From: Sphingobacterium sp. N143 | Lineage (GTDB): Bacteria > Bacteroidota > Bacteroidia > Sphingobacteriales > Sphingobacteriaceae | DNA length: 64,000 nucleotides | Direction of reading: 5' to 3' | Assembly: GCF_030325625.1 (NCBI RefSeq) | Contig: NZ_JACAIS010000001.1 | Span: forward strand, 434,001-498,000 | Part shown: positions 1 to 8,776 of the stretch, piece by piece | Position numbering within the stretch: the first letter of the stretch is position 1 | Layout: the number at the start of each line of letters is the position of its first letter | The notes under the pieces: model-generated | The model's database searches: none | What the model was told of the DNA's origin: nothing | The model's input: only the letters and a program-made list of their open reading frames with translations | Translations under genes and position numbers: made by a program

Positions 1-2
1 AT

Positions 3-1010
3 ACCGATCAATTTAACCATGGTCCAGCACAATTGTTTATGCATACGGGAAGCGCACGTTTGGGGCGTCCCAGTATCGGTTCTTGGGTAACTTATGGTTT
101 GGGCTCAGAAAATAGCAACCTCCCTGGCTTTGTGGTACTGACCTCCGGTGGCAAAACACCCGATGCTGGAAAGAGTGTCTGGGGAAGTGGCTTCCTGCCA
201 TCAGTTTATCAGGGGGTGCAATGCCGGTCTAAAGGAGATCCTGTGTTGTTTATTGCCGACCCAGAGGGAATGGACCGCGATATGAAGCGCCATCTTATTG
301 ACGCGATTAATCAGGTTAATAAAACCGAGTATGATACTTTTAAAGACCCAGAAACATTGTCGCGGATTGCACAGTATGAGATGGCATATAAAATGCAGGT
401 TGCGGTACCTGAAGTAATGAATATCAATAATGAGCCAGCCTATATTCATGAATTATATGGTACTGAACCGGGCAAGGAATCCTTCGCGAATAACTGCCTG
501 TTAGCGCGCAAACTTGTTGAGCAGGGAGTACGCTTTGTACAATTATTTGACTGGGGCTGGGACAGCCATGGAACAAATGCAGCAGACTCCATAGACCTTG
601 GGTTTCGAAATAAATGCCGTGAAATCGATCGCCCGATGACGGCGTTGATTCTGGATTTAAAACAACGGGGACTATTGGAGGATACCTTGGTGGTCTGGGG
701 TGGTGAATTTGGACGCACACCCATGCAGGAGAACAGGGATAATAGTGATATGCCTTTTCTGGGAAGAGACCATCATACAGATGCCTACACCATTTGGATG
801 GCCGGTGGTGGTGTGCGCAATGGGATCAGTTATGGACAAACGGATGAGATTGGTTTTGCGGGAGTCGAAGGCCGGACTTCGGTACATGATGTGCATGCGA
901 CCATGCTCCATCTTCTGGGATTTGACCATGAAAAGTTTACATACGAATTTCAAGGCCGACCATTCCGTTTGACTGATGTGGAAGGTGAACTTATACAAGC
1001 TATTATTTAA
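3..1010 (+). CDS. DUF1501 family protein (5'-truncated by window edge)
   Basis: The reading frame is open from base 3, with no stop before the first visible ATG at 33, so the gene begins outside the window. The visible residues carry the C-terminal part of the DUF1501 family (PF07394), which has an alkaline-phosphatase/sulfatase-like fold. Markers are the G-R-P-S-I-G-S-W-V-T-Y-G-L-G segment just after residue 10 and the W-G-G-E-F-G-R-T-P motif near base 700, followed by an H-H-x-D-A segment that probably contributes metal ligands. Family members are usually around 450-500 residues, so about 130-150 residues are missing. The biochemical role of the family is not established. Members are normally encoded beside planctomycete-type cytochrome c (PSD1) proteins. 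The next gene starts 3 bases downstream, so this is an operon. Confidence 0.85.
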   Translation, partial: TDQFNHGPAQLFMHTGSARLGRPSIGSWVTYGLGSENSNLPGFVVLTSGGKTPDAGKSVWGSGFLPSVYQGVQCRSKGDPVLFIADPEGMDRDMKRHLIDAINQVNKTEYDTFKDPETLSRIAQYEMAYKMQVAVPEVMNINNEPAYIHELYGTEPGKESFANNCLLARKLVEQGVRFVQLFDWGWDSHGTNAADSIDLGFRNKCREIDRPMTALILDLKQRGLLEDTLVVWGGEFGRTPMQENRDNSDMPFLGRDHHTDAYTIWMAGGGVRNGISYGQTDEIGFAGVEGRTSVHDVHATMLHLLGFDHEKFTYEFQGRPFRLTDVEGELIQAII

Positions 1011-1013
1011 CGA

Positions 1014-1895
1014 ATGAAACGATTGCTATTATTCATGCTCTTGCTGGCCAATTTTTTTCCCCTGTTTGCGCAACAACAAGAGAAACTACAGATCAGATAT
1101 TATTGTACCAATTGGGGAAATACCGATTCATGGGACCGCTTTTGTGAACGTGTTAAGCAAGCTGGTTATGATGGTGTTGAAGCCTGGTTGCCCGCAGATC
1201 ACAACGAACGAAAGGAAATGATCGAAGCTTTAAAAAAGTACAACCTGCGCTTAGGCTTGCTCTCGGGCGGATCAGGAACCTCATTCGAACAATACCGCGA
1301 TAATTTTAACCATAATCTGAAAGAAGCCGCAGGCTTAAAACCGGATTATATCAATTGTCATACCGGCAAAGAATATTATACTTTTGATCAAATTAAACAG
1401 TTGATCGACCTAGGGCAGCTTGCCATGGAGCGGGATAAGGTGCCTGTATATCATGAAACACACCGTGGAAGATTTACTTTTGCAGCACATTTAACGAAGC
1501 AATATCTGGAAAAAATTCCTGCTTTAAGGCTGGCACTTGATATCTCTCACTGGTGCAATGTACACGAATCCATGCTTTCCGACCAAGTGGAGGCTGTGTC
1601 CCTGGCACTTTCACGAACAGCACATATTCATGCGCGGATAGGACATCCGGAAGGACCTCAGGTCAACGATCCAGCGGCACCAGAATGGAAGAGTACTGTC
1701 GATCAGCATTTGGCCTGGTGGGACGAAGTCGTTGCCCAGCATAAAAGAAATGGCGCAAAGGTGCTGACCATGACCACGGAATTTGGGCCAGCCGGCTATT
1801 TGCCAACCTTGCCGTTTACACAGCAACCGGTGGCCGATCAATGGACTGTAAATGTATATATGTTAAATCTACTCAAAGACAGATATAAAGAATGA
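1014..1895 (+). CDS. Secreted sugar phosphate isomerase/epimerase-like TIM-barrel protein
   Basis: This 293-residue protein has an N-terminal signal peptide (M-K-R-L-L-L-F-M-L-L-L-A-N-F-F... ending near F-A-Q-Q). It belongs to the xylose isomerase-like TIM barrel family (AP-endonuclease 2 superfamily). Supporting motifs are G-Y-D-G-V-E-A-W-L (strand 2), the central N-C-H-T-G segment, H-E-T-H-R-G-R, L-A-L-D-I-S-H-W-C, and T-T-E-F-G-P near the C-terminus. These supply the Glu, His and Asp residues that usually bind a divalent metal. The substrate cannot be told from sequence. It lies 3 bases after the DUF1501 gene and its stop codon overlaps the next start (ATGA), so all three are cotranscribed. 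Export suggests action on a periplasmic sugar or polyol derivative (inference). Confidence 0.82.
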   Translation: MKRLLLFMLLLANFFPLFAQQQEKLQIRYYCTNWGNTDSWDRFCERVKQAGYDGVEAWLPADHNERKEMIEALKKYNLRLGLLSGGSGTSFEQYRDNFNHNLKEAAGLKPDYINCHTGKEYYTFDQIKQLIDLGQLAMERDKVPVYHETHRGRFTFAAHLTKQYLEKIPALRLALDISHWCNVHESMLSDQVEAVSLALSRTAHIHARIGHPEGPQVNDPAAPEWKSTVDQHLAWWDEVVAQHKRNGAKVLTMTTEFGPAGYLPTLPFTQQPVADQWTVNVYMLNLLKDRYKE

Positions 1896-3328
1896 TGGCT
1901 TTCCTTGAAGAATTGATGGCATTTTTGGGGAGGTTTCATCCGATCTTAGTGCACTTACCCATTGGAATTTTGTTGATCGCATTTGTGATGGCTTTGTTAG
2001 AAAGATTCACCAAAACAAATCCCTATCTTCCTGCAATCCGATTAGCGTTGTTTTTAGGGAGTATGGCTGCCATAGGGGCTGCCATTTCTGGATTTTTGCT
2101 CTCACGCCAAGGAGGTTACGATAGTCAGGTACTCATTTATCATCAAGGGCTGGGTATTGCAGTGGCAGTATGCGGTATCCTGCTCTATCTCCTTTACCGG
2201 GAAAAAAATAAGGTCACAGCCTGGTCAACAAAAATAGGCAGCTTCCGGATCTGGTTCTTTTTGGCGGTGATCATATTACTCGCAGTTACAGGGCATTATG
2301 GTGGAACTCTGACACATGGAAAAGGTTATTTTACGGAAGCCATGCCAGAGGCGATGAAAAAAACGCTGGGGATAGAGAAAGACAGTGAAGAGCAGCTTAC
2401 GGTTGAAAATGTACAAGAAGTCATGGCCTATGAGGGGCTTATACAGCCTATATTAAAACAACGTTGTCAAAGTTGCCATGGTGATCGAAAACAGGAGGGC
2501 GGACTCGCATTGGACAGCAGAGAAAAGTTATTAAAAGGTGGCGACAATGGCGATGTGCTGAAGGCTAACAGCGCGAAGGAGAGTGAGTTATATGCACGTT
2601 TGATCCTTCCTGAGGGACACAAGAAACGGATGCCCCCTAAGGGGCGTACGCCCATCAGTGCTGATCAGATAAAATTAATAGCATGGTGGATTGATCAGGG
2701 AGCCAGTTTTGATACAAAGGTGAATAAATTGCCTCAATCAGAGGAAATTGCCCACATCTTGGAACGATTGGAAAAAGGGGAGGGCGAGATTCCGGCAACA
2801 TTATATGCTGACCTTCCTGAAGCCCCCATGCTTCCGAAAAAGAAAGTGGATGTTTGGCAGGCTAAAGGCATTAAGATCATTCCGGTTGCCAAGGACAATA
2901 ATTTTGTTCAGGTCAATGCCATTAACTATCCTCAGTTCAATGACCAGGATTTACAGGAATTGATGGCTATCAAAGATAATATTGTTCAGCTGAAACTTGG
3001 AAAAACCGCAATTACTGACCAGGCCTTTTCGCTGATAAAAAATATGCCTGTAATTTCACGTTTACATCTTGAAAACACGAAAGTTTCAGACCAGGGCTTA
3101 GCCCAGTTGAGGGGACTCACAAAATTGAACTATCTGAATCTAGTGGGAACCCAGGTGACGGCAAAAGGACTGGAAAGCTTAAATGATATGGTTAGCCTGA
3201 AAAACGTATATATCTATCAAAGCCCAGGGAAAGATGCTAAGGTATTAAAAGAAGTAAATCCTAAAATTAAGGTTGATACCGGTAACTACGTCTTACCGTT
3301 CCTTGCGACGGATACCATTCGGTTTTGA
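1892..3328 (+). CDS. Membrane protein with DUF2231-like, cytochrome c and leucine-rich repeat domains
   Basis: This 478-residue protein has three parts. Residues 1-150 hold four hydrophobic helices, including a H-P-I-L-V-H-L-P-I-G motif typical of DUF2231 membrane domains. Residues about 175-280 are a planctomycete-type cytochrome c domain with one covalent haem site, C-Q-S-C-H at about residue 192, and R-M-P-P-K downstream where the axial Met of such domains lies. Residues about 340-460 form leucine-rich repeats (L-K-L-G-K-T-A-I-T and L-H-L-E-N-T-K-V-S type units). The start overlaps the preceding stop by 4 bases. A role in periplasmic electron transfer linked to the upstream TIM-barrel enzyme is inference. 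The order of domains is clear from the sequence. Confidence 0.82.
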   Translation: MMAFLEELMAFLGRFHPILVHLPIGILLIAFVMALLERFTKTNPYLPAIRLALFLGSMAAIGAAISGFLLSRQGGYDSQVLIYHQGLGIAVAVCGILLYLLYREKNKVTAWSTKIGSFRIWFFLAVIILLAVTGHYGGTLTHGKGYFTEAMPEAMKKTLGIEKDSEEQLTVENVQEVMAYEGLIQPILKQRCQSCHGDRKQEGGLALDSREKLLKGGDNGDVLKANSAKESELYARLILPEGHKKRMPPKGRTPISADQIKLIAWWIDQGASFDTKVNKLPQSEEIAHILERLEKGEGEIPATLYADLPEAPMLPKKKVDVWQAKGIKIIPVAKDNNFVQVNAINYPQFNDQDLQELMAIKDNIVQLKLGKTAITDQAFSLIKNMPVISRLHLENTKVSDQGLAQLRGLTKLNYLNLVGTQVTAKGLESLNDMVSLKNVYIYQSPGKDAKVLKEVNPKIKVDTGNYVLPFLATDTIRF

Positions 3329-3390
3329 TACGTATACATGATGTACGCCTACTGTAGTTTGATAGGTGCTTTATTCGTACTTGAGTAATA

Positions 3391-3441
3391 CTGCATACCT
3401 AAAAAAGCTACAACAAGAAGTGGCTTTTTTTAGGTATGCAG
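3391..3441. terminator. Bidirectional terminator between convergent genes
   Basis: An inverted repeat (left arm 3391-3408, right arm ending at 3441, one bulged T) carries A-rich and T-rich tracts inside the arms. It lies between the end of the cytochrome c gene on the plus strand and the glycosidase gene on the minus strand, so it can serve both. Confidence 0.75.
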
Positions 3442-3457
3442 CATAGTGGATCTGCTA

Positions 3458-4756
3458 CTATTGTTTACCTGTATTTTCCAATAGTTCGATGGCGTCATAG
3501 AGAACCCCAGCTTCGCCCCTAAAAGTTCCCGAACCTTCCGGTTTATTGTCTTTGGTATACCATTCATAGAAACCTTTATTTTTAATGACACGTTCCAGCA
3601 TCGGTTGGAGCTGCTCATAGGCCTCCTGCGTGAATCCATTTTTGACCAGTTGTTGAATCATTCTGCCTCCAAACCAGGTCCAGTCACCACCATTTTGGTA
3701 GCCATATGGATACATTCCCTTGTTTTTAAAGAAACCGGCCGGGTAAGTCGGATAAATCGTTAATCCTATTGTGGCGGCACCAGCATCCTTTACATTTTTG
3801 ATCATTTTGTCAAGAGAACTTTTGATTTGATCCCTGCTGAGCAAATTAGCTTCAATAGCAATTGCCGTCCCCCCATGATAATAAATTTGATTTTCATCGA
3901 AATCCTTCGGAAATGGAGAATCCTTTATGTAGATATGCGGAATAAATTTTTGATTTTTTTCATCCCAAAGATGTTTCATGCTATTATCCGCGATTGTTGT
4001 TCTGATTTTTCCCCATTTTTCTTTTTTTTCAGGAAAAAGATCCATATAGTTGTCAAGAGCAATCAAAAACATCGCATTATCATAAATATCCAGGGCGATA
4101 TGCGAATTTTCATCCAGGTGTACACCCCAATCATGCTCCGGTTGTACATCCCCCCAGTCAACGGTAGTTGCCCCCCAGAGTAAACCATAACGATCATTAT
4201 AGCGTTTATCCAATAAAAATTGTAAAGCATGTTCCATCCGGTCCTTGACCGGGCTGTCGCCGATTTTTTGGGAAAGGAAAGAACTGTCTTGTGTAGCCGC
4301 AATATATTTGTGTACAGCCTGGATTAGAGAGGTTTCCTGGTCGGTCTCCACCGTATTCTTGTGCGCAGCATATGCTGGGGCGAGTGGGCTTGTTATGGTA
4401 TAATAATCCGAAACGCCATTTTTTAAACTGGATTTTTTTACAAAACCGTCAGCAATATTGCCGTCTGCTCCCTGTAGTTTAAAAAAAAGGGCCAACTGCT
4501 CTTTGATCTGTTCATGGGGATGCACCTTCGTTGCCAAGGTAATAAAGGTGTTATAATCTCGGATCCATACCTCATTATACCCATCACCGGCATTGAATCC
4601 CGTCTTGACAATATTTGTTGCCATCTCTTTGACAAGCTGAAGGCTACTGTCTTTTTGAACTGTTTCTTGGAGATTTGTGTTGGCAGACCGATTATTTCCC
4701 CCTGTACAGGATAGGATTAAAAATGATGACGATAATGCGAAAAATAAATTTCTCAT
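3458..4756 (-). CDS. (alpha/alpha)6 six-hairpin glycosidase, lipoprotein
   Basis: This 432-residue protein has a lipoprotein signal (L-I-L-S-C, Cys17), so it is anchored in the envelope. The remainder looks like an (alpha/alpha)6-barrel glycosidase of the glycogen-debranching C-domain / GH37-GH63 type. Landmarks are E-V-W-I-R-D-Y-N-T near residue 66, D-W-G-D-V near 206, Y-D-N-A-M-F-L-I-A-L near 232, Y-H-G-G-T-A-I-A-I-E-A-N, and G-G-D-W-T-W-F-G-G-R-M-I. I considered GH125 but the expected W-L-R-D-S and D-S-L-C-Y-P signatures are absent, so I leave the family open. It is the last gene of the operon sugar porter, PMI fusion, glycosidase. A broken paralogue lies at 8825-9718. A role in trimming mannosides is inferred from the neighbours. 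Confidence 0.72.
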   Translation of the reverse strand: MRNLFFALSSSFLILSCTGGNNRSANTNLQETVQKDSSLQLVKEMATNIVKTGFNAGDGYNEVWIRDYNTFITLATKVHPHEQIKEQLALFFKLQGADGNIADGFVKKSSLKNGVSDYYTITSPLAPAYAAHKNTVETDQETSLIQAVHKYIAATQDSSFLSQKIGDSPVKDRMEHALQFLLDKRYNDRYGLLWGATTVDWGDVQPEHDWGVHLDENSHIALDIYDNAMFLIALDNYMDLFPEKKEKWGKIRTTIADNSMKHLWDEKNQKFIPHIYIKDSPFPKDFDENQIYYHGGTAIAIEANLLSRDQIKSSLDKMIKNVKDAGAATIGLTIYPTYPAGFFKNKGMYPYGYQNGGDWTWFGGRMIQQLVKNGFTQEAYEQLQPMLERVIKNKGFYEWYTKDNKPEGSGTFRGEAGVLYDAIELLENTGKQ

Positions 4757-4788
4757 AATACTGTTTCTTTATAGTTTTTATTCTTAGA

Positions 4789-6537
4789 TTAACATTTAGC
4801 GTCCTTTACAAAGGATTGTATTACCTTAACTGTACCTGTGCCCAGGTTGCGAAGTGAGTACGAGTTGGCCGCTGCCGGTACAGCAAATGTCTCTGCATAA
4901 TGAAAGACTTTTTCCATGCCATTAGCTGTTGTTAAGGCTATGGCTTCACCTTCCACCAGCATCATAATATGGCATTGTCCTTTTGTTTCGATATTGACAC
5001 CATCCTCAAATTCATACCGGCAAACCGCATAGAAATGATCTTCATGTGTCGGTAAATGTACTTTTTTTGATTGTACATCGAGCTCATGATCCGCTGGTTG
5101 GGATATGAGCGTACGTTTTACAACATCACCTTTTCGGGTGAAGTTCAGATTGGAAAATGCACGTTCAATATTTAGTGGACGCGGTTTTCCATCTAAATCC
5201 GGGCGAACCCAATCGTACATTTTGAAGGTGTAGTTATAGGGCGTAGCACTAATTTCCAGTACCAGGTTATTGACACCGGATGAATGGACGGTACCATGGG
5301 GGATCAAGTATAATTGGTGTTTTTGAGATTCAAATTTTTGCACGTACTTCTCTATGTTCAATGCAATCCCTGTATGAAAACTCTGCTCTAGTGCCGCGCG
5401 GAAATCGTCAGCTTTTATATCCTCCTGAAACCCCAGGTACACCTGTGCATCCTCTTTTCGGTCCACAATATAATAAGACTCATCCTGTGTAAAGTTTTCA
5501 CCAAATTCTGCCTTCGCATAAGCCGGGCTAGGGTGGCACTGAATGGATAAATTGCCACCATCAAAGGTGTCAAGGAAATTGAAGCGTATCGGAAATTCCA
5601 CATCAAAGCGTTGCTGTGCCTTTCCCAAGACATTCAAACTTTCCTGATACATCAGCAGGTCGAACGAAATTTCGAGAACAAGTCCATTGTCTTCGAGTAA
5701 TATTCCATTCTCGGGAACGATCATTTCAAACGACCAGGCATAATTTTTAGGTTGCTGATCAATACCAATCAGGTGTTCCTTCATCCATTGTCCACCCCAT
5801 ACGCCTGGTTCAAATGTCGGTCTTACCCGAAAGTAATTTTCAGACATGCGGGATAATGTAGCTTGCAGATCTTGCCCAACCATCCAGGGCAGTTCCGTTG
5901 CTGACTGCTGGTCAGCTATAATTTCTATGCGAGGCAGTATGCTTCGTTTATGTCGGTTTAATATTTCCCAGTCGACGAAATAGTAGCGTTTATAGGTTTC
6001 TTTTTGGTCTGTAGGGACCGAACAACCCAGATTCCAGGCTTGTCCGGCACGCATGCGCTGAATAAGGACATTTTTGGGGAGGTCAATGTACATGACCGGA
6101 TGGGCACCTTCAAGCAAGGCGGCGCCAATGCCATAAAAAATAATATATTCTCCGTTTGTTGAGGCCCTGACTATTTCTTGGAGATGAGCCAGTTTTTTCT
6201 GATCAAAGAGTTCCGATAGGTGGAGTGAGGCCTTTTTCCCAAATAAAGGATCTTTACCGCCAAGGTATGGGGCAACTTTCTCCTGTATGATAGCTTCAGG
6301 TAATAAGGCTGTTTCCATCGAAATCAGTTTTACCTTGATCCCCTGATTAACAAATTCCTGTTCGATTTGAGATAGGGGCAGTTTCCAGTTTACCCCAACA
6401 AATCCATCTATGCAATGTATATTATGTTGGATCAGGTGGGCGACAAGCTCCTGATAGGAATTTGACAGCTTCCCTTGAACTGGAAATGTGGGTAAGATGT
6501 CGTACTGAAAAGACGTAGTTTGACTATTGGAATACAT
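4789..6537 (-). CDS. Class I mannose-6-phosphate isomerase fused to an N-terminal kinase-like domain
   Basis: This 582-residue protein is cytoplasmic (no signal peptide). From about residue 250 on it resembles type I phosphomannose isomerase: P-G-V-W-G-G-Q-W-M, then I-Q-C-H-P-S (Gln and His zinc ligands), a Glu in D-E-S-Y-Y-I-V-D, and the I-P-H-G-T-V-H-S-S-G segment (last His ligand). It should interconvert mannose-6-phosphate and fructose-6-phosphate. The first 240 or so residues look like a small-molecule kinase fold (M-Y-I-D-L-P-K-N-V-L-I-Q-R-M with downstream basic residues). There is no G-x-x-x-x-G-K-S/T Walker A motif where one would expect it, at I-D-G-F-V-G-V-N-W. It starts 43 bases after the permease gene on the same strand, in one operon. 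The length, about 190 residues above E. coli ManA, comes from the extra domain. Confidence 0.78.
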   Translation of the reverse strand: MYSNSQTTSFQYDILPTFPVQGKLSNSYQELVAHLIQHNIHCIDGFVGVNWKLPLSQIEQEFVNQGIKVKLISMETALLPEAIIQEKVAPYLGGKDPLFGKKASLHLSELFDQKKLAHLQEIVRASTNGEYIIFYGIGAALLEGAHPVMYIDLPKNVLIQRMRAGQAWNLGCSVPTDQKETYKRYYFVDWEILNRHKRSILPRIEIIADQQSATELPWMVGQDLQATLSRMSENYFRVRPTFEPGVWGGQWMKEHLIGIDQQPKNYAWSFEMIVPENGILLEDNGLVLEISFDLLMYQESLNVLGKAQQRFDVEFPIRFNFLDTFDGGNLSIQCHPSPAYAKAEFGENFTQDESYYIVDRKEDAQVYLGFQEDIKADDFRAALEQSFHTGIALNIEKYVQKFESQKHQLYLIPHGTVHSSGVNNLVLEISATPYNYTFKMYDWVRPDLDGKPRPLNIERAFSNLNFTRKGDVVKRTLISQPADHELDVQSKKVHLPTHEDHFYAVCRYEFEDGVNIETKGQCHIMMLVEGEAIALTTANGMEKVFHYAETFAVPAAANSYSLRNLGTGTVKVIQSFVKDAKC

Positions 6538-6579
6538 AAGATATTATTATTGCGTATTAAAAAATGGATTTAAATGATA

Positions 6580-7926
6580 TTAGGGATTTGATCCTTGACC
6601 TGTTGAAGTTTGCCGTGATTTTTCAATCCAATATTTTTCGATATCCTCTAGCGGTTTGCCCTTGGTTTCTGGTAAATACATCAACACAATGACAAAAGCG
6701 AGGGCACAGAAAAAAGCAAATAACCAAAAGGTATAGCTGGCACCCCATGATGCGAGGAGGATCGGTGTCAATTGTCCCACAATAGCGTCAGAAATCCACA
6801 TGACCATAATACTGATGCCCATGGCACGTGCGCGTATCGCATTGGGGAATATTTCTGCCGCCACCACAAATTTTAAGGGGCCTATTGAAAAAGCAAAGAA
6901 AAATAAGAATAGGAGTATAGAAACAATCAGTGCAATATTGTTTGTATGTTCCTGATGGAAAAAATAGCCCGTTACGAGCAGACTGATACTGGCGCCCAAA
7001 GTTCCTATAATATATAAAGGTCTTCTTCCCCAATTGTCTACTTTCCATATAGCAAAGAAGGTAAAAAGTACATTTGCCACACCAAAGAATATTTGGGCAT
7101 GGTAAGAACTGTTCAAAGAAATACCCGATTCAAGCAGGATACTGGGGCCATAATAGACGATGGCATTAATTCCACTGAGCTGGGAGAATAGGGGGAGGAA
7201 TAAGCCCAATAAGAAGGCCCTGCGATATATTGGTGAAAAAAGCGTGCTGATATGACCTTTGGAAGCGCTGGGGGAGTCCTGCAAATCAAGGAGCCCCAGG
7301 GATGCACTTATTTCCGCTACTTCTGCAGTCCGGCCATTCTTGGAAAGCCAACGGGGGCTTTCAGGAATGAAGAAAATGCCTATGCACAAGAGTAGTGCCG
7401 GTATTGCACCGACCAAAAACATCCCGCGCCAGAGTTCATTTTGCTGCATAGAACCATATTGCAATAACAGATAATTGCTCATGTATGCAATGAGAATCCC
7501 GAAGGTAATGGCTAATTGATAACAAGTGACGGATCTCCCTCTGAATTTACTTGGTGATATTTCCGCTAAATATAGGGGTACAACGATGGAAGCCATACCA
7601 ACACCGAGCCCGCCAATGCTTCTGCTCAAAAGCAATAAGGTATATGTTGAGCTGAATCCACAGCCGATTGCAGAGAGTAAGAAAAGGAGCGAGGCTAGGG
7701 TAAAAGCTGGTTTTCGACCGTACTTGTCCGTCAAACTCCCGGTAAACAATACACCGATAATACAACCAATCAATGCAGAGCTCACAAAAACACCTTCCTG
7801 TATGGGTGATAAGCCAAAATATTCCTTTACCAAAGGTAGTGCGCCGGCGATGACAGCCATGTCAAATCCAAATAAGAGGCCTCCAAGTGAGACGATGCAT
7901 AAAATAATAATAAATTTGCTTGACAT
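6580..7926 (-). CDS. Sugar porter family MFS transporter
   Basis: This is a 12-helix major facilitator of the sugar porter family (PF00083). Signature motifs visible are G-G-L-L-F-G-F-D in helix 1, D-K-Y-G-R-K-P (loop 2-3), P-E-S-P-R-W-L after helix 6, N-W-G-R-R-P (loop 8-9) and P-E-T-K-G at the C-terminus. It would import a hexose or small mannoside across the inner membrane by proton symport. An upstream in-frame ATG at 7956 overlaps the predicted operator and probable transcription start, so I place the start at 7926 (M-S-S-K-F), giving about 448 residues. It is the first gene of the operon with the PMI fusion and glycosidase, and diverges from the GntR regulator gene. Confidence 0.85.
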   Translation of the reverse strand: MSSKFIIILCIVSLGGLLFGFDMAVIAGALPLVKEYFGLSPIQEGVFVSSALIGCIIGVLFTGSLTDKYGRKPAFTLASLLFLLSAIGCGFSSTYTLLLLSRSIGGLGVGMASIVVPLYLAEISPSKFRGRSVTCYQLAITFGILIAYMSNYLLLQYGSMQQNELWRGMFLVGAIPALLLCIGIFFIPESPRWLSKNGRTAEVAEISASLGLLDLQDSPSASKGHISTLFSPIYRRAFLLGLFLPLFSQLSGINAIVYYGPSILLESGISLNSSYHAQIFFGVANVLFTFFAIWKVDNWGRRPLYIIGTLGASISLLVTGYFFHQEHTNNIALIVSILLFLFFFAFSIGPLKFVVAAEIFPNAIRARAMGISIMVMWISDAIVGQLTPILLASWGASYTFWLFAFFCALAFVIVLMYLPETKGKPLEDIEKYWIEKSRQTSTGQGSNP

Positions 7927-7945
7927 ACTCGGTTTACTAGTTAAA

Positions 7946-7955
7946 TGTATATACA
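7946..7955. promoter_or_regulatory. Predicted GntR/HutC operator 1 (permease promoter)
   Basis: Perfect palindrome TGTATATACA. HutC-subfamily GntR regulators typically bind GT-n-TATA-n-AC palindromes. It lies at the expected transcription start of the permease operon, directly downstream of a minus-strand TATGTTTG element (7958-7965) that fits the Bacteroidota -7 consensus TAnnTTTG. The same palindrome recurs at 9766-9775 and, with one change, at 9906-9915. Confidence 0.65.
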
Positions 7956-7957
7956 TA

Positions 7958-7989
7958 CAAACATATGTCTATTTTTTTAATTATGCAAA
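7958..7989 (-). promoter_or_regulatory. Promoter of the sugar porter operon
   Basis: On the minus strand TATGTTTG (7965-7958) matches TAnnTTTG, and a TTG at 7989-7987 lies 21 nt upstream, close to the usual 19 nt spacing. Transcription would start near 7950, inside operator 1, which rules out the ATG at 7956 as translation start. Confidence 0.5.
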
Positions 7990-8011
7990 AAATCTTATTT
8001 TAGCTTAAGAA

Positions 8012-8755
8012 ATGCATATCATGAATTTGAAAATAGATCATAAAAGTCCTGTTCCCCTGCATATACAAGCAGAAAATTTGTTGAGGGAATTAATTAAGCA
8101 ACCCGAATATATTGAGGGGAAATTATTGCCTAATGAAATTGAATTGGCAAAGAGGCTTGCGATTTCACGTTCTACACTGCGTCTGGCGATCAATAAGTTG
8201 GTTTATGAAGATTTATTGATCAGAAAAAAGGGGATTGGTACCAAAGTCGCTAGTTCAAAATTTAGCTCAAAGTCGAAGAACTGGCTTAGTTTTTCCCAGG
8301 AGATGAAAAATCGTGGAATCGAAGTGAAGAATTTTGAGCTTCATGTTAGCTGGGTCATCCCAGACAGAGCCATTACAAGGTTCTTTCATGTGGACGCGAA
8401 CCAAAAGCTATTAAAACTCGAGCGGCTAAGAGGGAAAAAAGATGACCCTTTTGTCTATTTTATTTCTTATTTCCACCCGCGTATTGGCCTGACCGGAGAT
8501 GAAGATTTCAAACGTCCTTTGTATGAAATGCTAGAAGCCGACTATCATGTTGTTGCAGATCTTTCACAGGAAGAAATCGATGCGATGGCAGCAAATAAGT
8601 TTATCGCCGAAAAATTGGAGATCAATGTTGGAGATCCTATTTTGTCCCGAAAACGATTTGTGTTCGACCAAGCCGGAAAAGCTATTGAGTACAATGTGGG
8701 ATTCTATCGGGCGGAGAGCTTTACCTATACAGTCGAAAGTAGGCGGGATTATTAA
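8012..8755 (+). CDS. GntR family regulator, HutC/UTRA subfamily
   Basis: This 247-residue protein has an N-terminal winged helix-turn-helix (residues about 10-80; P-L-H-I-Q-A-E-N-L-L-R-E-L, L-P-N-E-I-E-L-A-K-R-L-A-I-S-R-S-T-L-R). A UTRA ligand-binding domain follows (residues about 95-240; L-L-K-L-E-R-L-R, ending Y-R-A-E-S-F-T-Y). It is divergent from the sugar porter operon and next to the glycosidase genes, so it most likely represses the mannoside locus and is relieved by a phosphorylated sugar (inference from family and context). Three matching palindromes in the locus support this. A second in-frame ATG lies 9 bases downstream at 8021 and could be the true start. Confidence 0.88.
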   Translation: MHIMNLKIDHKSPVPLHIQAENLLRELIKQPEYIEGKLLPNEIELAKRLAISRSTLRLAINKLVYEDLLIRKKGIGTKVASSKFSSKSKNWLSFSQEMKNRGIEVKNFELHVSWVIPDRAITRFFHVDANQKLLKLERLRGKKDDPFVYFISYFHPRIGLTGDEDFKRPLYEMLEADYHVVADLSQEEIDAMAANKFIAEKLEINVGDPILSRKRFVFDQAGKAIEYNVGFYRAESFTYTVESRRDY

Positions 8756-8776
8756 TTGCTGTGATTTTACAATATA

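Noticed and set aside
3458..4756. Calling the glycosidase at 3458-4756 and its paralogue GH125 mannosidases
   Set aside because: The mannoside context invites it, but the hallmark GH125 motifs (W-L-R-D-S, D-S-L-C-Y-P) are missing. The visible motifs fit a general six-hairpin glycosidase.
7526..8008. A 160-codon plus-strand frame across the sugar porter 5' end
   Set aside because: Antisense to a well-supported transporter with helix motifs, and its translation has no recognisable family.
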